Shown piece after piece: positions 41,824 to 52,800 of a DNA stretch of 64,000 nt. A model generated the notes under the pieces. It was not told where the DNA came from. It did not search any database and saw nothing but the letters and a program-made list of their open reading frames with translations. Within the stretch, counting starts at the first letter, position 1. Every line of letters starts with the position of its first letter. Origin of the DNA: Mucilaginibacter sp. (lineage in GTDB: Bacteria > Bacteroidota > Bacteroidia > Sphingobacteriales > Sphingobacteriaceae); NCBI RefSeq assembly GCF_028288185.1, contig NZ_JAQBOF010000040.1, forward strand, positions 124,001 to 188,000, written 5' to 3'. Both the position numbers and the translations under genes were made by a program.

Positions 41824-42743
41824 TGTATTTAGGTTTTAGGTTAGTTTATATAAGGTAGTTACTAACAGATATTAAGTATAGACTAGTAAGTACACCATAG
41901 GTTTAGTTAACACAGTAAAAAAACATAAATTAATTGATAGATAAAAGTGTTGTAAGAAGAATTTTACTATTGGTGATAAGTGTGGACAACCTTTTTTACT
42001 AAAGTAGTAAGCATACCTGGTATTTAGTGATATTTAGTGGTATGACGGAATACAGAGGGGCCTAATATTGTGTAATAATGTAAGTATTAATTTATTCTTA
42101 ATTTATTCTTAATTGTATTCTGTAAATAGGTAGCCCCGATGGGCATACCGTCATGCTGGATCCTTATATCGAACTTGTGTTAAGGTAAGAAATGTGTCAT
42201 CGAATGATAGAGACTGGGCTATTTTTCGACTCATTTAAGTATATCAAATCCATAGGATAGCCGTAAAAACTGTGTTTTTGTGTTTTTTTAAGCTTTTTTT
42301 AATAAAATTTTAAGATTTATTTGGAATATATTAAATTATTATTTGTATCATTGTCAAAGTGAATATCCTCTTAGCAGAAGCGAAAGGTGTTCTACAACCA
42401 ATTAGAATAACGACCAATTTATTTTTATTGCCCTAATTACAATCAATTTATTTACTATTATAAACCAGCTATGATCAAAAATTTACAAAAACCCTTCGGA
42501 GTGAATCCTCCCGGCACTACTTACTATGAATTTCTGAATAATCGACTAACGGGTGTTAGTACAGATTTTAGTTCAGCTAAATTTTAATAGTCCAAGCAAG
42601 CTAAAAAGATTTACATTTTAATTCCGATATATCTATCAGTCTTTATTAAAAAGGATTGAAACCATTCGTCGGTATTAAAATACTCTATTACAACAAACAA
42701 TTAATAAACAGTTTTTTAATCAGTTAATACTTAATTATCTGTT
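41824..42743. other. 920-bp divergent regulatory region before the Sus operon
   Basis: The region is AT-rich. It must hold the promoter of the minus-strand plug protein and that of the 19-kb Sus operon. Visible items are a tandem AATTTATTCTT repeat near 42089-42112, several TTTAGTG words near 42020, and a 38-codon frame at 42471-42587. No regulator gene (ECF sigma, FecR, HTCS or SusR type) is present here or in the flanks. Confidence 0.5.
42471..42587 (+). CDS. Possible 38-residue leader ORF upstream of the Sus operon
   Basis: ATG to TAA encodes a peptide beginning MIKNLQKPFGVNPPGTTYYE and ending TDFSSAKF. It is followed by 156 nt before the first SusC gene. Composition looks protein-like (Pro-Gly, aromatic residues), but I recognise no family and there is no clear ribosome-binding site. 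It could be a leader peptide, a relic of a larger gene or chance. Confidence 0.25.
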   Translation: MIKNLQKPFGVNPPGTTYYEFLNNRLTGVSTDFSSAKF

Positions 42744-45700
42744 ATGCGCATTATTGCAATTATAACTTTCCTGGGCGTGCTATGTACAACTACGTACTCC
42801 TTTGGCAATACAGCTATGTATGCACGTGTCTCAAGCCACACCAAAATTAAAGGGGGCATCCGGCTAAAGCATGCTCTCAAAATGAGGCAAGACACCACTC
42901 GTAAAACTGTAGATACCACAGCAAAAGATTCGGCTGTAAGTATTTTGCCACCTAACAAAACCATTGCGAAAAGACTTGAGTCTAAGACCAACATGGTTAA
43001 TCCTGAAAAACTATCTACCTTCCCGGCAATTTCCTTGCAACAGTACTTAAAAGGAGAAGCGGCAGGTGTTTATGTTAATGAGCCAACCAGCGAACCAGGA
43101 ACTCTTCAAAACATGTTTATACATGGAACATCACAACCATTATTATCCGCACGTGAAGTTTACGCAACCCAGCCGCTAATTGTATTAGATGGCGTTCCTT
43201 TGGTTGCAGAGCATCCTTTTGCGTTTGATATCCAACAGTATAAATATGATAGGATAGGGACCGCAACTAATACGCTGGCCACTGTTCAGATGGCCAACAT
43301 TGAGTCGATCGAGGTATTAAAAGGCTTAGATGCGACAGCTATCTACGGCCCTAAAGGCGCAAATGGTGTTATTGTGTTAACAAGCAAAGGTGCTACTACT
43401 AAAAGAAGAATTACTTTTGATAGCTACGCAGGTGTTGTAACACCAAACGCGGTTACTACTGTTAACGGTAGGTTTGAAAACAATTTCAGAAAACAGTTTT
43501 CTGATAAATATACTGCAACCGGGGCTTTCTCAAATAGTGATACTTATCCTTTGTTTTTAAGTGATTCATTAAATAATGCATTTTATGGTCCATCTAACTG
43601 GAATGATTTGTATTATGGCAGCCAGGCAATTTATAGTGTAAACGCAAGTATAAGTGGAGGTGATGAGCGCGCTAACTTTAGTTTCCAATTAGGAGACACG
43701 AAGAGTGGCGGCATTGCTGATAATACTAAAATGGATCGTTATAACGCTCGTTTCTTGCTGAATATGAAGCCGCTTGAGTGGTTTACATTTAGCGCAATGG
43801 TTAACGCAGATCGTTTACTACGTGATCGTAACAGAAACGTACGCGACAGGTTAGCTCAGGTTAATTATATACCTGATTTGAGCACGCCATTGGCTCCTAA
43901 TAAAGACAAATATCAATTATATCTTGATCAATTTGATGGTGGTTTTGACAACAACAAAAACAACCTGGTTAATGGTTATGCAAAATTTGGTATAGACTTA
44001 GGTAAGTTTAAATTTGTTACCACTTATAACATTGATTACAATGAAGGCTATCGTGATATTTTTTATCCAAGAACGTTATTGCAAACTACAAACTATGCAT
44101 CTAACTACTTTGGATATAACGAGCGTACTACTATAGATAACGTTGCTACTTATGATTATCAAATAAATAAGGATCATAAGTTCAACTTTACATTAGGTAA
44201 CGTTATACAGTACGATTTTTACAGGTACACCTATGATTATGCCTATAAAGGGAGTAATGATTTTATCAAGTTAAACTTGTTAAACTCTGATCCTACCAAA
44301 TCAAACTATTTAACACCAATTGTATATAAAAGCCAGTTAATTTATAAGTTTTTAGATAAAACACAGAATAACCAATTATCATTCTATGGTAAAGCAGATT
44401 ATTTGTTAAAAGATAAATACACCTTCTCTTTATTGTTAAGAGCAGATGGTTCTTCAAATCAACAACCAACAAATCGTTGGTTCTACTCACCGGTATTATC
44501 TGCTGGCTGGGATTTGAAAAAAGATTTATTTGCTAACAAAAACAGTATATCTGAACTTAGCTTACATGCTAGTATAGGTAGAATGGGTAGGTATGAAAAC
44601 TTTGATAATTATGCTCAAGGCCCTCAATACACTGCCTTTGTTGGCTTTAGTGGTAACTTAATTACACCAGGCTATGATGGTTTGGCTACATTATCTCGTC
44701 CATACAGCGCTGGTTATGTGCCTTATAATTTAAAATGGGCGTATACAGACCAAGCCAGCCTTGGTATAGATGGTGAGTTTTTAAACAAACGTTTATACTT
44801 GAGTTTACAAGGATATTACAAACATGATAAAAACATGTTGTTGGGTGTTCCGTCGGCGGCCGAGTATGGTTATGCTTCTGTTATTCAAAACGGTATGGCT
44901 ATACGTAATACTGGTATTGATGCAACTATTACTGGTGTTATTTTCCCTCACGAAAATAAATTCTCATGGACTTCAACCGTAAATATTAACTTAAACCATA
45001 ACACCTTAACTGCATTGCCTGGTGGTTTATCTCAGCTAGTGATTGGTGATAAATTATTACAAGTAGGCAAAGCGGTTGATAGCTATTGGTTATTAACAAA
45101 CCAAGGTATTTATAATACTGACGCAGAAGTACCAACAGTTGCCGGTAAAAAAATGACCTACAATGGTATCATATTGAAAACAGGCGATCCAAGATGGAAA
45201 GATTTGAATGGGGATAATCAAATCACTAACGCAGATAAAACCTTGCAAGGACATGCTTTACCTGTAGTTGCAGGTGGTTGGAGTAACGATATTGGCTATA
45301 AGAAATGGACATTAGGTGTAAATTTCTATTACAATATTGGTCGCCAGTTATTGAATCAGGATATGGCTAACAAGTTTGATTTTTATAACCGTGAAGGCTT
45401 AAATGACATTAACTCTGTAAAAGAGATTACTTTCTGGGAAAAAAGAGGGGATTATTCAAAATACCCTATCTATAACCCGGCAAGCGCTGTAGCTCCTTAT
45501 CAAATTAACCAGGATCTATTCTTAGAGAATGCTTCATTTATTAAACTTCGTACTCTATCATTAGGATATGATTTAACAGACGTGATGAAAAAGAAACATT
45601 CTAATATTCACAAATTCTATGTTTACGGAAGTGTAAATAATGTATTCACATTAACTAAATACACAGGCCAAGATCCTGAGCTGGTTGATTACACTGGTTA

Positions 45701-45764
45701 TGATACTGGCTATGGCATGCAAATTCCGAGAACATACATTTTAGGAGTTAAGATAGATTTGTAA
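42744..45764 (+). CDS. SusC/RagA-family TonB-dependent outer-membrane transporter, short form
   Basis: 1006 residues with a signal peptide (MRIIAIITFLGVLCTTTYSF). A linker rich in Thr, Lys and Asp (about 45-85) leads straight into the plug (85-215), seen in QPLIVLDGVPLVAEH and IESIEVLKGLDATAIYGPKGANGVIVLTS. A 22-strand-type barrel fills the rest and ends ILGVKIDL. The carboxypeptidase-regulatory-like domain usually found before the plug in SusC proteins is missing. It forms the channel of a SusCD pair with the next gene and imports a large ligand, typically an oligosaccharide, with TonB energy. It is the first gene of a 19-kb operon. Confidence 0.93.
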   Translation: MRIIAIITFLGVLCTTTYSFGNTAMYARVSSHTKIKGGIRLKHALKMRQDTTRKTVDTTAKDSAVSILPPNKTIAKRLESKTNMVNPEKLSTFPAISLQQYLKGEAAGVYVNEPTSEPGTLQNMFIHGTSQPLLSAREVYATQPLIVLDGVPLVAEHPFAFDIQQYKYDRIGTATNTLATVQMANIESIEVLKGLDATAIYGPKGANGVIVLTSKGATTKRRITFDSYAGVVTPNAVTTVNGRFENNFRKQFSDKYTATGAFSNSDTYPLFLSDSLNNAFYGPSNWNDLYYGSQAIYSVNASISGGDERANFSFQLGDTKSGGIADNTKMDRYNARFLLNMKPLEWFTFSAMVNADRLLRDRNRNVRDRLAQVNYIPDLSTPLAPNKDKYQLYLDQFDGGFDNNKNNLVNGYAKFGIDLGKFKFVTTYNIDYNEGYRDIFYPRTLLQTTNYASNYFGYNERTTIDNVATYDYQINKDHKFNFTLGNVIQYDFYRYTYDYAYKGSNDFIKLNLLNSDPTKSNYLTPIVYKSQLIYKFLDKTQNNQLSFYGKADYLLKDKYTFSLLLRADGSSNQQPTNRWFYSPVLSAGWDLKKDLFANKNSISELSLHASIGRMGRYENFDNYAQGPQYTAFVGFSGNLITPGYDGLATLSRPYSAGYVPYNLKWAYTDQASLGIDGEFLNKRLYLSLQGYYKHDKNMLLGVPSAAEYGYASVIQNGMAIRNTGIDATITGVIFPHENKFSWTSTVNINLNHNTLTALPGGLSQLVIGDKLLQVGKAVDSYWLLTNQGIYNTDAEVPTVAGKKMTYNGIILKTGDPRWKDLNGDNQITNADKTLQGHALPVVAGGWSNDIGYKKWTLGVNFYYNIGRQLLNQDMANKFDFYNREGLNDINSVKEITFWEKRGDYSKYPIYNPASAVAPYQINQDLFLENASFIKLRTLSLGYDLTDVMKKKHSNIHKFYVYGSVNNVFTLTKYTGQDPELVDYTGYDTGYGMQIPRTYILGVKIDL

Positions 45765-45815
45765 TTCATATTCTGTAGATAAAAAATATTGAATACCGTT
45801 TAAATTAGAGATGAA

Positions 45816-47402
45816 ATGAAAAAAATAATTTTGCTGAGTCTTATCTTTTTTACTCTTATTGCTGATAGTTGTAAGAAAACGCTTGATGTTAATTCATCAC
45901 GTGTTGTAAATGAGACTAACTATTGGAATACGTTAGAAGATGCCAGGGCCGGAATAATGGGCGTGTATGGCTTAACAAGAGCTGCACTTGCCGATAATAA
46001 TGGCCACTGGATATATGGCGATGTGCGTATGGGTAATTTTGACAGCCCTATCCGTCAGGATTTAAAAGCTGTTATTGCTAATAACCTTAATGCCTCTTAT
46101 CCGGTAATAAACCAACTGTCTAACTGGAGAAGGTTTTATGCTATTGTAAATGCGGCTAATATATTTTTAGAGCGTATTGGCGAAGTGAAAGCTAAAGACC
46201 CTAGATACACACCAAATAACATGAATGTGGATGTTGCACAGGTTAGGTTTTTAAGAGCTTTTGCTTATTTTTATATGGTAAGGATATGGGGCGATGTGCC
46301 TCTGATTTTATCATCACGTGATGGAACTTTTGAGAACAGACCCAGAACAGATCAAAACGCTGTATTAGTATATGTGCAATCTGAAATGGAGACTGCAGCT
46401 CTTGTTCTGCCATACTTATATAGTAACCAGGATTTACAACAACCAGGGCTATACTATAATCAAAGCCGCACAAGATGGAGTGGTGCTTTAGTTACAAAAC
46501 TAGGCGCTTATTCTATGCTTGCACATGTAGCTGCATGGCAGGGTAAATATGTTGACGTAATTAGATATACAAAAATTGTATTGACAGATTATAACACTAA
46601 AGGAGGGTTGAGTTATACCGGTACAGGCACTTTAACTTCTCCTGGCGGCTTGTTTTATACAAACACTAATAATTTAAATGATAACCATTTATTCGGTTTC
46701 GGTTTTGTTTGGGATTACCAGGATGCATCATTTACAGGTAATATTGAATCATTAACATTAGCTGCACCGGTGGTTAACAAAAACGTACCAGATATTTATG
46801 TACCTAAAGATTCTATTTTATCAATATTTAAAGAACCAAACGATGCACGGTTTCAAATTGATACTACTGGTACTACCTACACAGACTCACAAAATGGTAC
46901 TAGTCGTGGCTACTTTGCCAACTATCTTGGTAAGTATCCAATCTTTGCTAAAATAAAAGTTATCATGGGTGGTGATATTGACCCAAGTTTCAGGTTGTTT
47001 TCCAGCACAATTTTATTGACCCGTTTGGAAGATGTTACACTATTGCGTGCCGAAGCTTATGCTGTATTGGGTGAGACAGCACTTGCTATAATTGACTTGA
47101 ATACAATTAGGCAACTAAGATATAATATAGATCAAGTAGGCATACAAAACGCTAGCGCTAACGATTATCTAGCCTATGATGCTACCAGGAATGGCCCTGT
47201 TATAGAAGCTATATTTAAAGAACGTCAAAAAGAGTTTATGGGAGAAGGTCACCACTTCTATGATAGGGTTAGATATGAAAAAATCAAACAAAACAACCCT
47301 CAGTTTATGCAGCTTATTAATTCTGGGGGCATTTACTGGCCTATATCACGCGACCTCTTGGCGCAAAACCCTTTGTTAACACAGAATTCATATTGGAAGT
47401 AA
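45816..47402 (+). CDS. SusD/RagB-family nutrient-binding lipoprotein 1
   Basis: 528 residues with a lipoprotein signal (MKKIILLSLIFFTLIADSC|KK). Family signatures are the N-terminal LDVNSSRVVNETNYWNTLEDARAGIMGVYG, the TPR-like core with VRFLRAFAYFYMVRIWGDVPLIL, and the C-terminal LLRAEAYAVLGE and KERQKEFMGEGHHFYDRVRYEKI. It sits as a lid over the SusC channel at the cell surface and binds the ligand. It pairs with 42744-45764 (51-nt gap). Confidence 0.95.
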   Translation: MKKIILLSLIFFTLIADSCKKTLDVNSSRVVNETNYWNTLEDARAGIMGVYGLTRAALADNNGHWIYGDVRMGNFDSPIRQDLKAVIANNLNASYPVINQLSNWRRFYAIVNAANIFLERIGEVKAKDPRYTPNNMNVDVAQVRFLRAFAYFYMVRIWGDVPLILSSRDGTFENRPRTDQNAVLVYVQSEMETAALVLPYLYSNQDLQQPGLYYNQSRTRWSGALVTKLGAYSMLAHVAAWQGKYVDVIRYTKIVLTDYNTKGGLSYTGTGTLTSPGGLFYTNTNNLNDNHLFGFGFVWDYQDASFTGNIESLTLAAPVVNKNVPDIYVPKDSILSIFKEPNDARFQIDTTGTTYTDSQNGTSRGYFANYLGKYPIFAKIKVIMGGDIDPSFRLFSSTILLTRLEDVTLLRAEAYAVLGETALAIIDLNTIRQLRYNIDQVGIQNASANDYLAYDATRNGPVIEAIFKERQKEFMGEGHHFYDRVRYEKIKQNNPQFMQLINSGGIYWPISRDLLAQNPLLTQNSYWK

Positions 47403-47422
47403 TAAAGAAAGAGATAAAAGAC

Positions 47423-48664
47423 ATGAAAAGATCAATTTTATTCGGAAAATGTTTTGTAGCAATGCTTTTTGCTACACTAATATTACAGATGGGCTGTAAA
47501 AAGGAGCTTGGTTATTACAATAGTACACCAGTTGTGAATACAACAGGTTTTAACACTTACGAGTACTTAAAAAGTAAACCAGGTATTTATGATTCATTAC
47601 TATTGGCGGTTGACAAGTTGGGAATTAAAGCAACATTAACAGATAGCAATGTTACTTTATTTGCACCAGCAAATGCTAGCTTTCAAATAGCAATAAAAAA
47701 CTTAAATGATATACGTAAAACGGCAGGACAAGGACCGGTTTATTTAACCCAGATTGCTGCGGGTGATAAAAATGTTATAGGATCGGCCATTATTAAAGCT
47801 AAAGCTAAACGCGATAGTGCACATTTAGATACACTTGTTTCGAGATATATTATCAGGAAGCAATATGTAGCAAACGATTTTGCAATTGGTGATGGGCAAA
47901 TGGTATATAGTGTGCGGGGTGGATACCCAATGCACGCTCAGCGTATATTTTCTGATGCGGAAGGATTTCAAAGCGGTGGCTCTGAGGTTATTGAATATGC
48001 AAATACCAAAAGAAGCTTATTTGTTGCTAAATGGTCTAAAACAACAACTTCATCAGTAAATATTAAAACTAAAAATGGTATTGTACATCTGTTAAAGGGA
48101 GATCACGTATTTGGATTTGATGAATTTGTATCAAGGTTGACGTTGGTTCCAGCTCCGCCAAATCAAATTAACTTGAAAACGGACAGTTTATATGTTACAT
48201 GGCCAGCCGGTTTTCCTTATACTGACGGACAGGTATCCGCGGGCGAGGTGTTTAAAAAGCTTTTTGACAATAGCGTTTTAACTAAGTTTATTTGTAATAC
48301 AAATATTTCTGGTTACCCAATCCGTTATCCTACATTCTATTACATCCCCAGACCGGCTAAGATTATAAATTGCTATACCATGACTACAGCCAATGACTCT
48401 AAAGGTTACAGAGAGCGTGACCCCAGGGCCTGGAGAATGGAAGCTACACTTGACCCTAACCCAAGTCCCTCGTCAGTTTGGACGCAAGTTGATGTTCGTC
48501 AGGATCAGGATTGGACCACAAATTATCAAACAAAAATATTTGACTTTGCAAATACCACCGCTTATACAGGTTATAGATTAATATTTTTATATATGGGTAC
48601 AGGCAGTACGCCACAAGCGCTCTTCCAAATATCTGAGTGGACCATGAACTATAGGCAACAATAA
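47423..48664 (+). CDS. Fasciclin-domain lipoprotein with discoidin-like tail
   Basis: The ATG at 47423 gives 413 residues with a lipobox (LATLILQMGC-like, Cys followed by Lys-Lys). A fasciclin (FAS1) domain spans roughly 30-230, with DSNVTLFAPANASFQIAI and the later NGIVHLLKGDHVFGF. The C-terminal part (about 250-413) has RDPRAWRMEATLDPN and YTGYRLIFLYMGTG...FQISEWTMNY, the pattern of an F5/8-type discoidin domain. FAS1 domains mediate adhesion and discoidin folds often bind glycans, so surface ligand capture next to SusCD is likely. An earlier start at 47393 would overlap the SusD end and lacks a signal peptide. Confidence 0.85.
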   Translation: MKRSILFGKCFVAMLFATLILQMGCKKELGYYNSTPVVNTTGFNTYEYLKSKPGIYDSLLLAVDKLGIKATLTDSNVTLFAPANASFQIAIKNLNDIRKTAGQGPVYLTQIAAGDKNVIGSAIIKAKAKRDSAHLDTLVSRYIIRKQYVANDFAIGDGQMVYSVRGGYPMHAQRIFSDAEGFQSGGSEVIEYANTKRSLFVAKWSKTTTSSVNIKTKNGIVHLLKGDHVFGFDEFVSRLTLVPAPPNQINLKTDSLYVTWPAGFPYTDGQVSAGEVFKKLFDNSVLTKFICNTNISGYPIRYPTFYYIPRPAKIINCYTMTTANDSKGYRERDPRAWRMEATLDPNPSPSSVWTQVDVRQDQDWTTNYQTKIFDFANTTAYTGYRLIFLYMGTGSTPQALFQISEWTMNYRQQ

Positions 48665-48679
48665 TAATTAGGAAGTAAA

Positions 48680-49843
48680 ATGTTTAAAGTAAACAATGTT
48701 ATGCAAAACACAATAAAATATAAAGCTTTTGTATTGTTAGCAGCAGTAATCGCTTTTTCGGGATGCAGAAAAATATTTAATCTGCCTGATGAGAAAAGTT
48801 ACCTAAGTACACAGGCTGATTATAATACAAAATCTTGGAGCCCAAGATTGGGCAGGACTTATTTATATAGTTATATATTTAATCCTGTAGGGTCAACGTT
48901 CCCAATGACTTTTGAGATTAAAAATCCACACTTCGGTGATGGGCGGGATGCAAGTGATATGTTGACGCAAAAGCCAACACTAGTTTGGAATAACGAATAT
49001 ACCGGAACAGAAACCAGTTTAGCCCAAATTGAAGCTAAAAGACATTTAGAAAATCATCCGATATTAGAGACTAGAGGCTCGGGAGATCTTATATGGTGGT
49101 ATACTGCGACCAGGGATCTTATTAAACCTGCCGATTCTGTAGTTTATCCTCAAAATCAAAGATATTTTGATGTTAAAATAACTAATAGCGGTGGTACCAG
49201 GACAATCAAAAACCTAATAGTTACACCCTATATAGATGTGCCTTATGAGCCGAGTGATGATTATAACACTTATAATGGTAAACCAAATACCACTACTCCT
49301 GGTGGCCATATATTGGTGCACATTTATGCCTCAGTAAGTGGTATCAGAGGTGTGACTACGAATGCGTTTATGAATGATCCCAGAAATGCAACTACAGGTA
49401 TTATATATGTCTATATCAGGAAATTTACTGATGTACCAGGCGGTATACCTGACCCTAACGGGCATAGGTTGAGGTTTAAATTCCTGGATAAAGACTCGGT
49501 TGCGATAAATCCTCGTAAGTTTAATACTACCAAGTGGTTAGATCAAGTTCATGGCTTTAACAGCAAGGGTTTACCGGGCCCCGATACAACTGCTACTTAT
49601 GTGCAATACAATGTAGCTTATCCAATTCCCGTAGCTAACGTACCTACCAAATTTACAACTGGTGGAGTAGCTAACATTACTGGTGGTAATCAAGCCCACG
49701 TAGAATTTAGTTATTCGCGTATTGGTTTTGGTAACGTAAATGAAACCGGGACTATCAGACAGGACTTTAAAATTTTTGAAAAGGGTGATTGGGAAATCGT
49801 ATTCCACTTTAAAACCGTCAACCCTAAGTTTGATAACGATTAG
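48680..49843 (+). CDS. Sus-associated lipoprotein (DUF5007-like)
   Basis: 387 residues with a lipoprotein signal (AFVLLAAVIAFSGC|RKIF). An internal ATG at 48701 would work equally well as start. The mature protein begins NLPDEKSYLSTQADYNTKSW and has beta-rich blocks such as FPMTFEIKNPHFGDGRDASD and DWEIVFHFKTVNPKF. I believe it matches DUF5007, a family found beside Bacteroidota SusCD pairs, but the number is from memory. The function is unknown; binding of the imported ligand at the surface is the usual role of such proteins. Confidence 0.7.
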   Translation: MFKVNNVMQNTIKYKAFVLLAAVIAFSGCRKIFNLPDEKSYLSTQADYNTKSWSPRLGRTYLYSYIFNPVGSTFPMTFEIKNPHFGDGRDASDMLTQKPTLVWNNEYTGTETSLAQIEAKRHLENHPILETRGSGDLIWWYTATRDLIKPADSVVYPQNQRYFDVKITNSGGTRTIKNLIVTPYIDVPYEPSDDYNTYNGKPNTTTPGGHILVHIYASVSGIRGVTTNAFMNDPRNATTGIIYVYIRKFTDVPGGIPDPNGHRLRFKFLDKDSVAINPRKFNTTKWLDQVHGFNSKGLPGPDTTATYVQYNVAYPIPVANVPTKFTTGGVANITGGNQAHVEFSYSRIGFGNVNETGTIRQDFKIFEKGDWEIVFHFKTVNPKFDND

Positions 49844-49872
49844 AAACCCTAATGACTAAAAACTAATATACA

Positions 49873-52800
49873 ATGAGAAAACAAATTATTTGGCCGTCAA
49901 TTTTTTTCTGTTGCTTTTTTCTATGCCAGAATTTGATAGCACAAGTTAAAAAGGTAACTGTTAAAGGTACCATTTTAGATGCGGTAACAAAAGAGCCAAT
50001 GGCAGCAACAACTATTGGATCAGGCGGTAAGGGTTTGACACAAGCTGACGTAAATGGTAAATATAGTGTAGTTGTTGATGATGGGTCAACACTTGTATTT
50101 ACTTACCAAGGTTATGTAACACAAACTATTAAACTTAAACCTGGTCAGGTAACGTTAAATGTAAATTTAGCAACTGATACCAAGAATCTTAATGAAACGG
50201 TAATCCGGGGATATGTTAAACGTAGCCGGGATCAAACAACGGGAGCTTCTTATATCATTACTGGTAAAGAAGTTCAGGATAACCCTGTTGGTAATGTTGA
50301 GCAATTATTGCAAGGTAAAGTTGCAGGTCTGAATATTCAGAATAACACAGGTGCTCCGGGTTTACGTGGATCAGTTAACATACGTGGTTTATCTACTATT
50401 GCTACAACCGGTACTGGTGATAAAACCTTTTTACAAGCAACATCGCCATTATATATCATTGATGGTATTCCTTTGGACGCAGATCAAGCCGCTCAATATG
50501 GTTTTGATCAACAAGGTTCGGGTGTAAGTCCGTTATCTTTAATTCCTCAGGAAGATATAGCAAGTATGGAGATCTTGAAAGATGCAACTGCTACTGCATT
50601 GTATGGTTCAAGAGGCGCGTATGGTGTAATCTTAATAACAACAGTAAGAGGTAAATCAAAGATACCGCGTGTTATTTATACATCAAACTATTATTTATCT
50701 AAAGTGCCAAAACTGAGGTCTACCTTAGGTGGTGATGCAGAGCGTAATTTTAAAATAGCACAAATTAACCAGTATGGTGTATTTAATGATAAGTATTTGC
50801 TTACCAATACACCATTTTTGGCGGATAGTTTGAATGCTTTTTATAATAATTCAACTAACTGGCAAGGTATTTACTATTCTGATAAATTCAACACTACACA
50901 TAACGTTGAAATGGACGGTGGTGATGATAAATTCAACTATAAAACCAACTTGAAATATTATTCTCAAACAGGTCTGGTACAGAATACAGGTTTTGAAAAC
51001 TATAGCTTAGATATGAATATGCAATTTAGGCCATCCCCAAAATTAAGTTTCTTTGGTGCTATCCGTGCCACATTGGGTAAAATAAGAACAGGTAGTGGTA
51101 CAGGCGTGCTGCAAAACATTGTAAATGATAGTGGTAATAGATCTACATTACAACCAGGTCCATCATTCCTTTTGGCTACTAGTGATGTATTATCAACCCT
51201 GGATATAAGACAAAGTGCAGGACCTAAAGAAGTTAGCGCGAACATGAGTGCTAATTACGAACTTCTCCCTGGCTTAAACTTAGCAACTTCAGGAAACTAT
51301 GATTATATAATTGACAATACAGATAACTTTTTACCGGCTCGTGCAAACGGCCAATACGCCCAAATAGATAATTATTATCAATACACTTCTACATTATATA
51401 ACAGGAATAACATTTCCTATACAAAATCTCTAGGACAGCACAACTTATTCTTAAACGTCTTTAGTGAGATTTATGTTAAAAACACGCAAGGCAGCTATAC
51501 CCGTATTATCGGTAGTCCAAACGATCAATATGAAGGACCAACCGGTTATGACGGAAGATTGACTACCGGTGGTGGTGTTTTAAGTACCTTTACTAATTTG
51601 AAAACTGCTGCATTTGCTGCCGCATTCACGTATGACTATAAAAAGAAATATATTCTGGATTTAACCTATCGTGTAGACGGGTCTTCAGCAAACGGTCAGT
51701 CAAACCCTTACACGAAAAACCCTTCAATTGGTTTTAAATGGAATGTAACCAAAGAAGACTGGATTGCTAATAACACATCTAAATGGTTAGACTTTGCAGA
51801 TATCAGGTTAACTGCCGGGCAAAATATTTATCCCGTAGGTACTTTAACTGATATTTATGGGCAATACAATCCTAACGGTTTCTATAATAATCAACCACGT
51901 GTAGGTATCGATTTTAATGAAATTCCAAATCCATACTTAAAATCAAAAAATGTAATTCAATACAATTTTGGTTTTGACGCAGCATTTTTTAACGGAACAG
52001 TTGATGCAACCTTTGATACTTATTATAAAGCTGTAACAAACGAGTTATTTCAAACGGGATTATCAAATACATTGGCGTTTGGATTATACCAAAGTAATGA
52101 TGCATCGCTTTCTGATTATGGTTATGAGTTAGCATTAACTATACGCCCATTGCGTAAAGGCAGTAAAATTACCTGGTCAATGAATGTAAACGGTGCATTA
52201 AACTATGACGTATTGGTTAAATTACCTGATCAATACAACGGACAGTATATAGATGTTACAAATGCAACCGCTCTTGATATTACCGGACAGTTTATCGCAA
52301 AAAGAGTTGGAAGAAACTCGTTATCTAACTACTTGTTTGTTAACCAGGGAGTTTACGCTACAACAGCTGACGTACCGGTTGACCCTGTTACAGGTTTAAG
52401 ACTTAGAAACCTTAGTACTTCAAGCGCACTTTATTCTTATCAGGGTGGCGATGCAAGGCTATGGGATGCTAACCATGATTATGTAATTGACGTAAGAGAT
52501 AGACAAGTATCTGGTAATACGCAGCCTCTAATTACCGGTGGTTTCGGTAATAACATAGGTTATAAAGCATTCTCATTGAATATTTATGCTTCCTACACTG
52601 CAATACGTTCGGTTATAAATGGATCATTGGCTCAACGTTTATTACAACTTAGTAATCCGTTTGGAACAAGTTCTGTACCTACTGCAAGCGACCTTCGTAT
52701 ATGGAAAGGCCCGGGCGATGCAACTGCTACTTATGCTAACGTATATAATTATGCTCATGAGATCTATATGCAAAACTTTAGAGGTGAGCAAACATTATTC

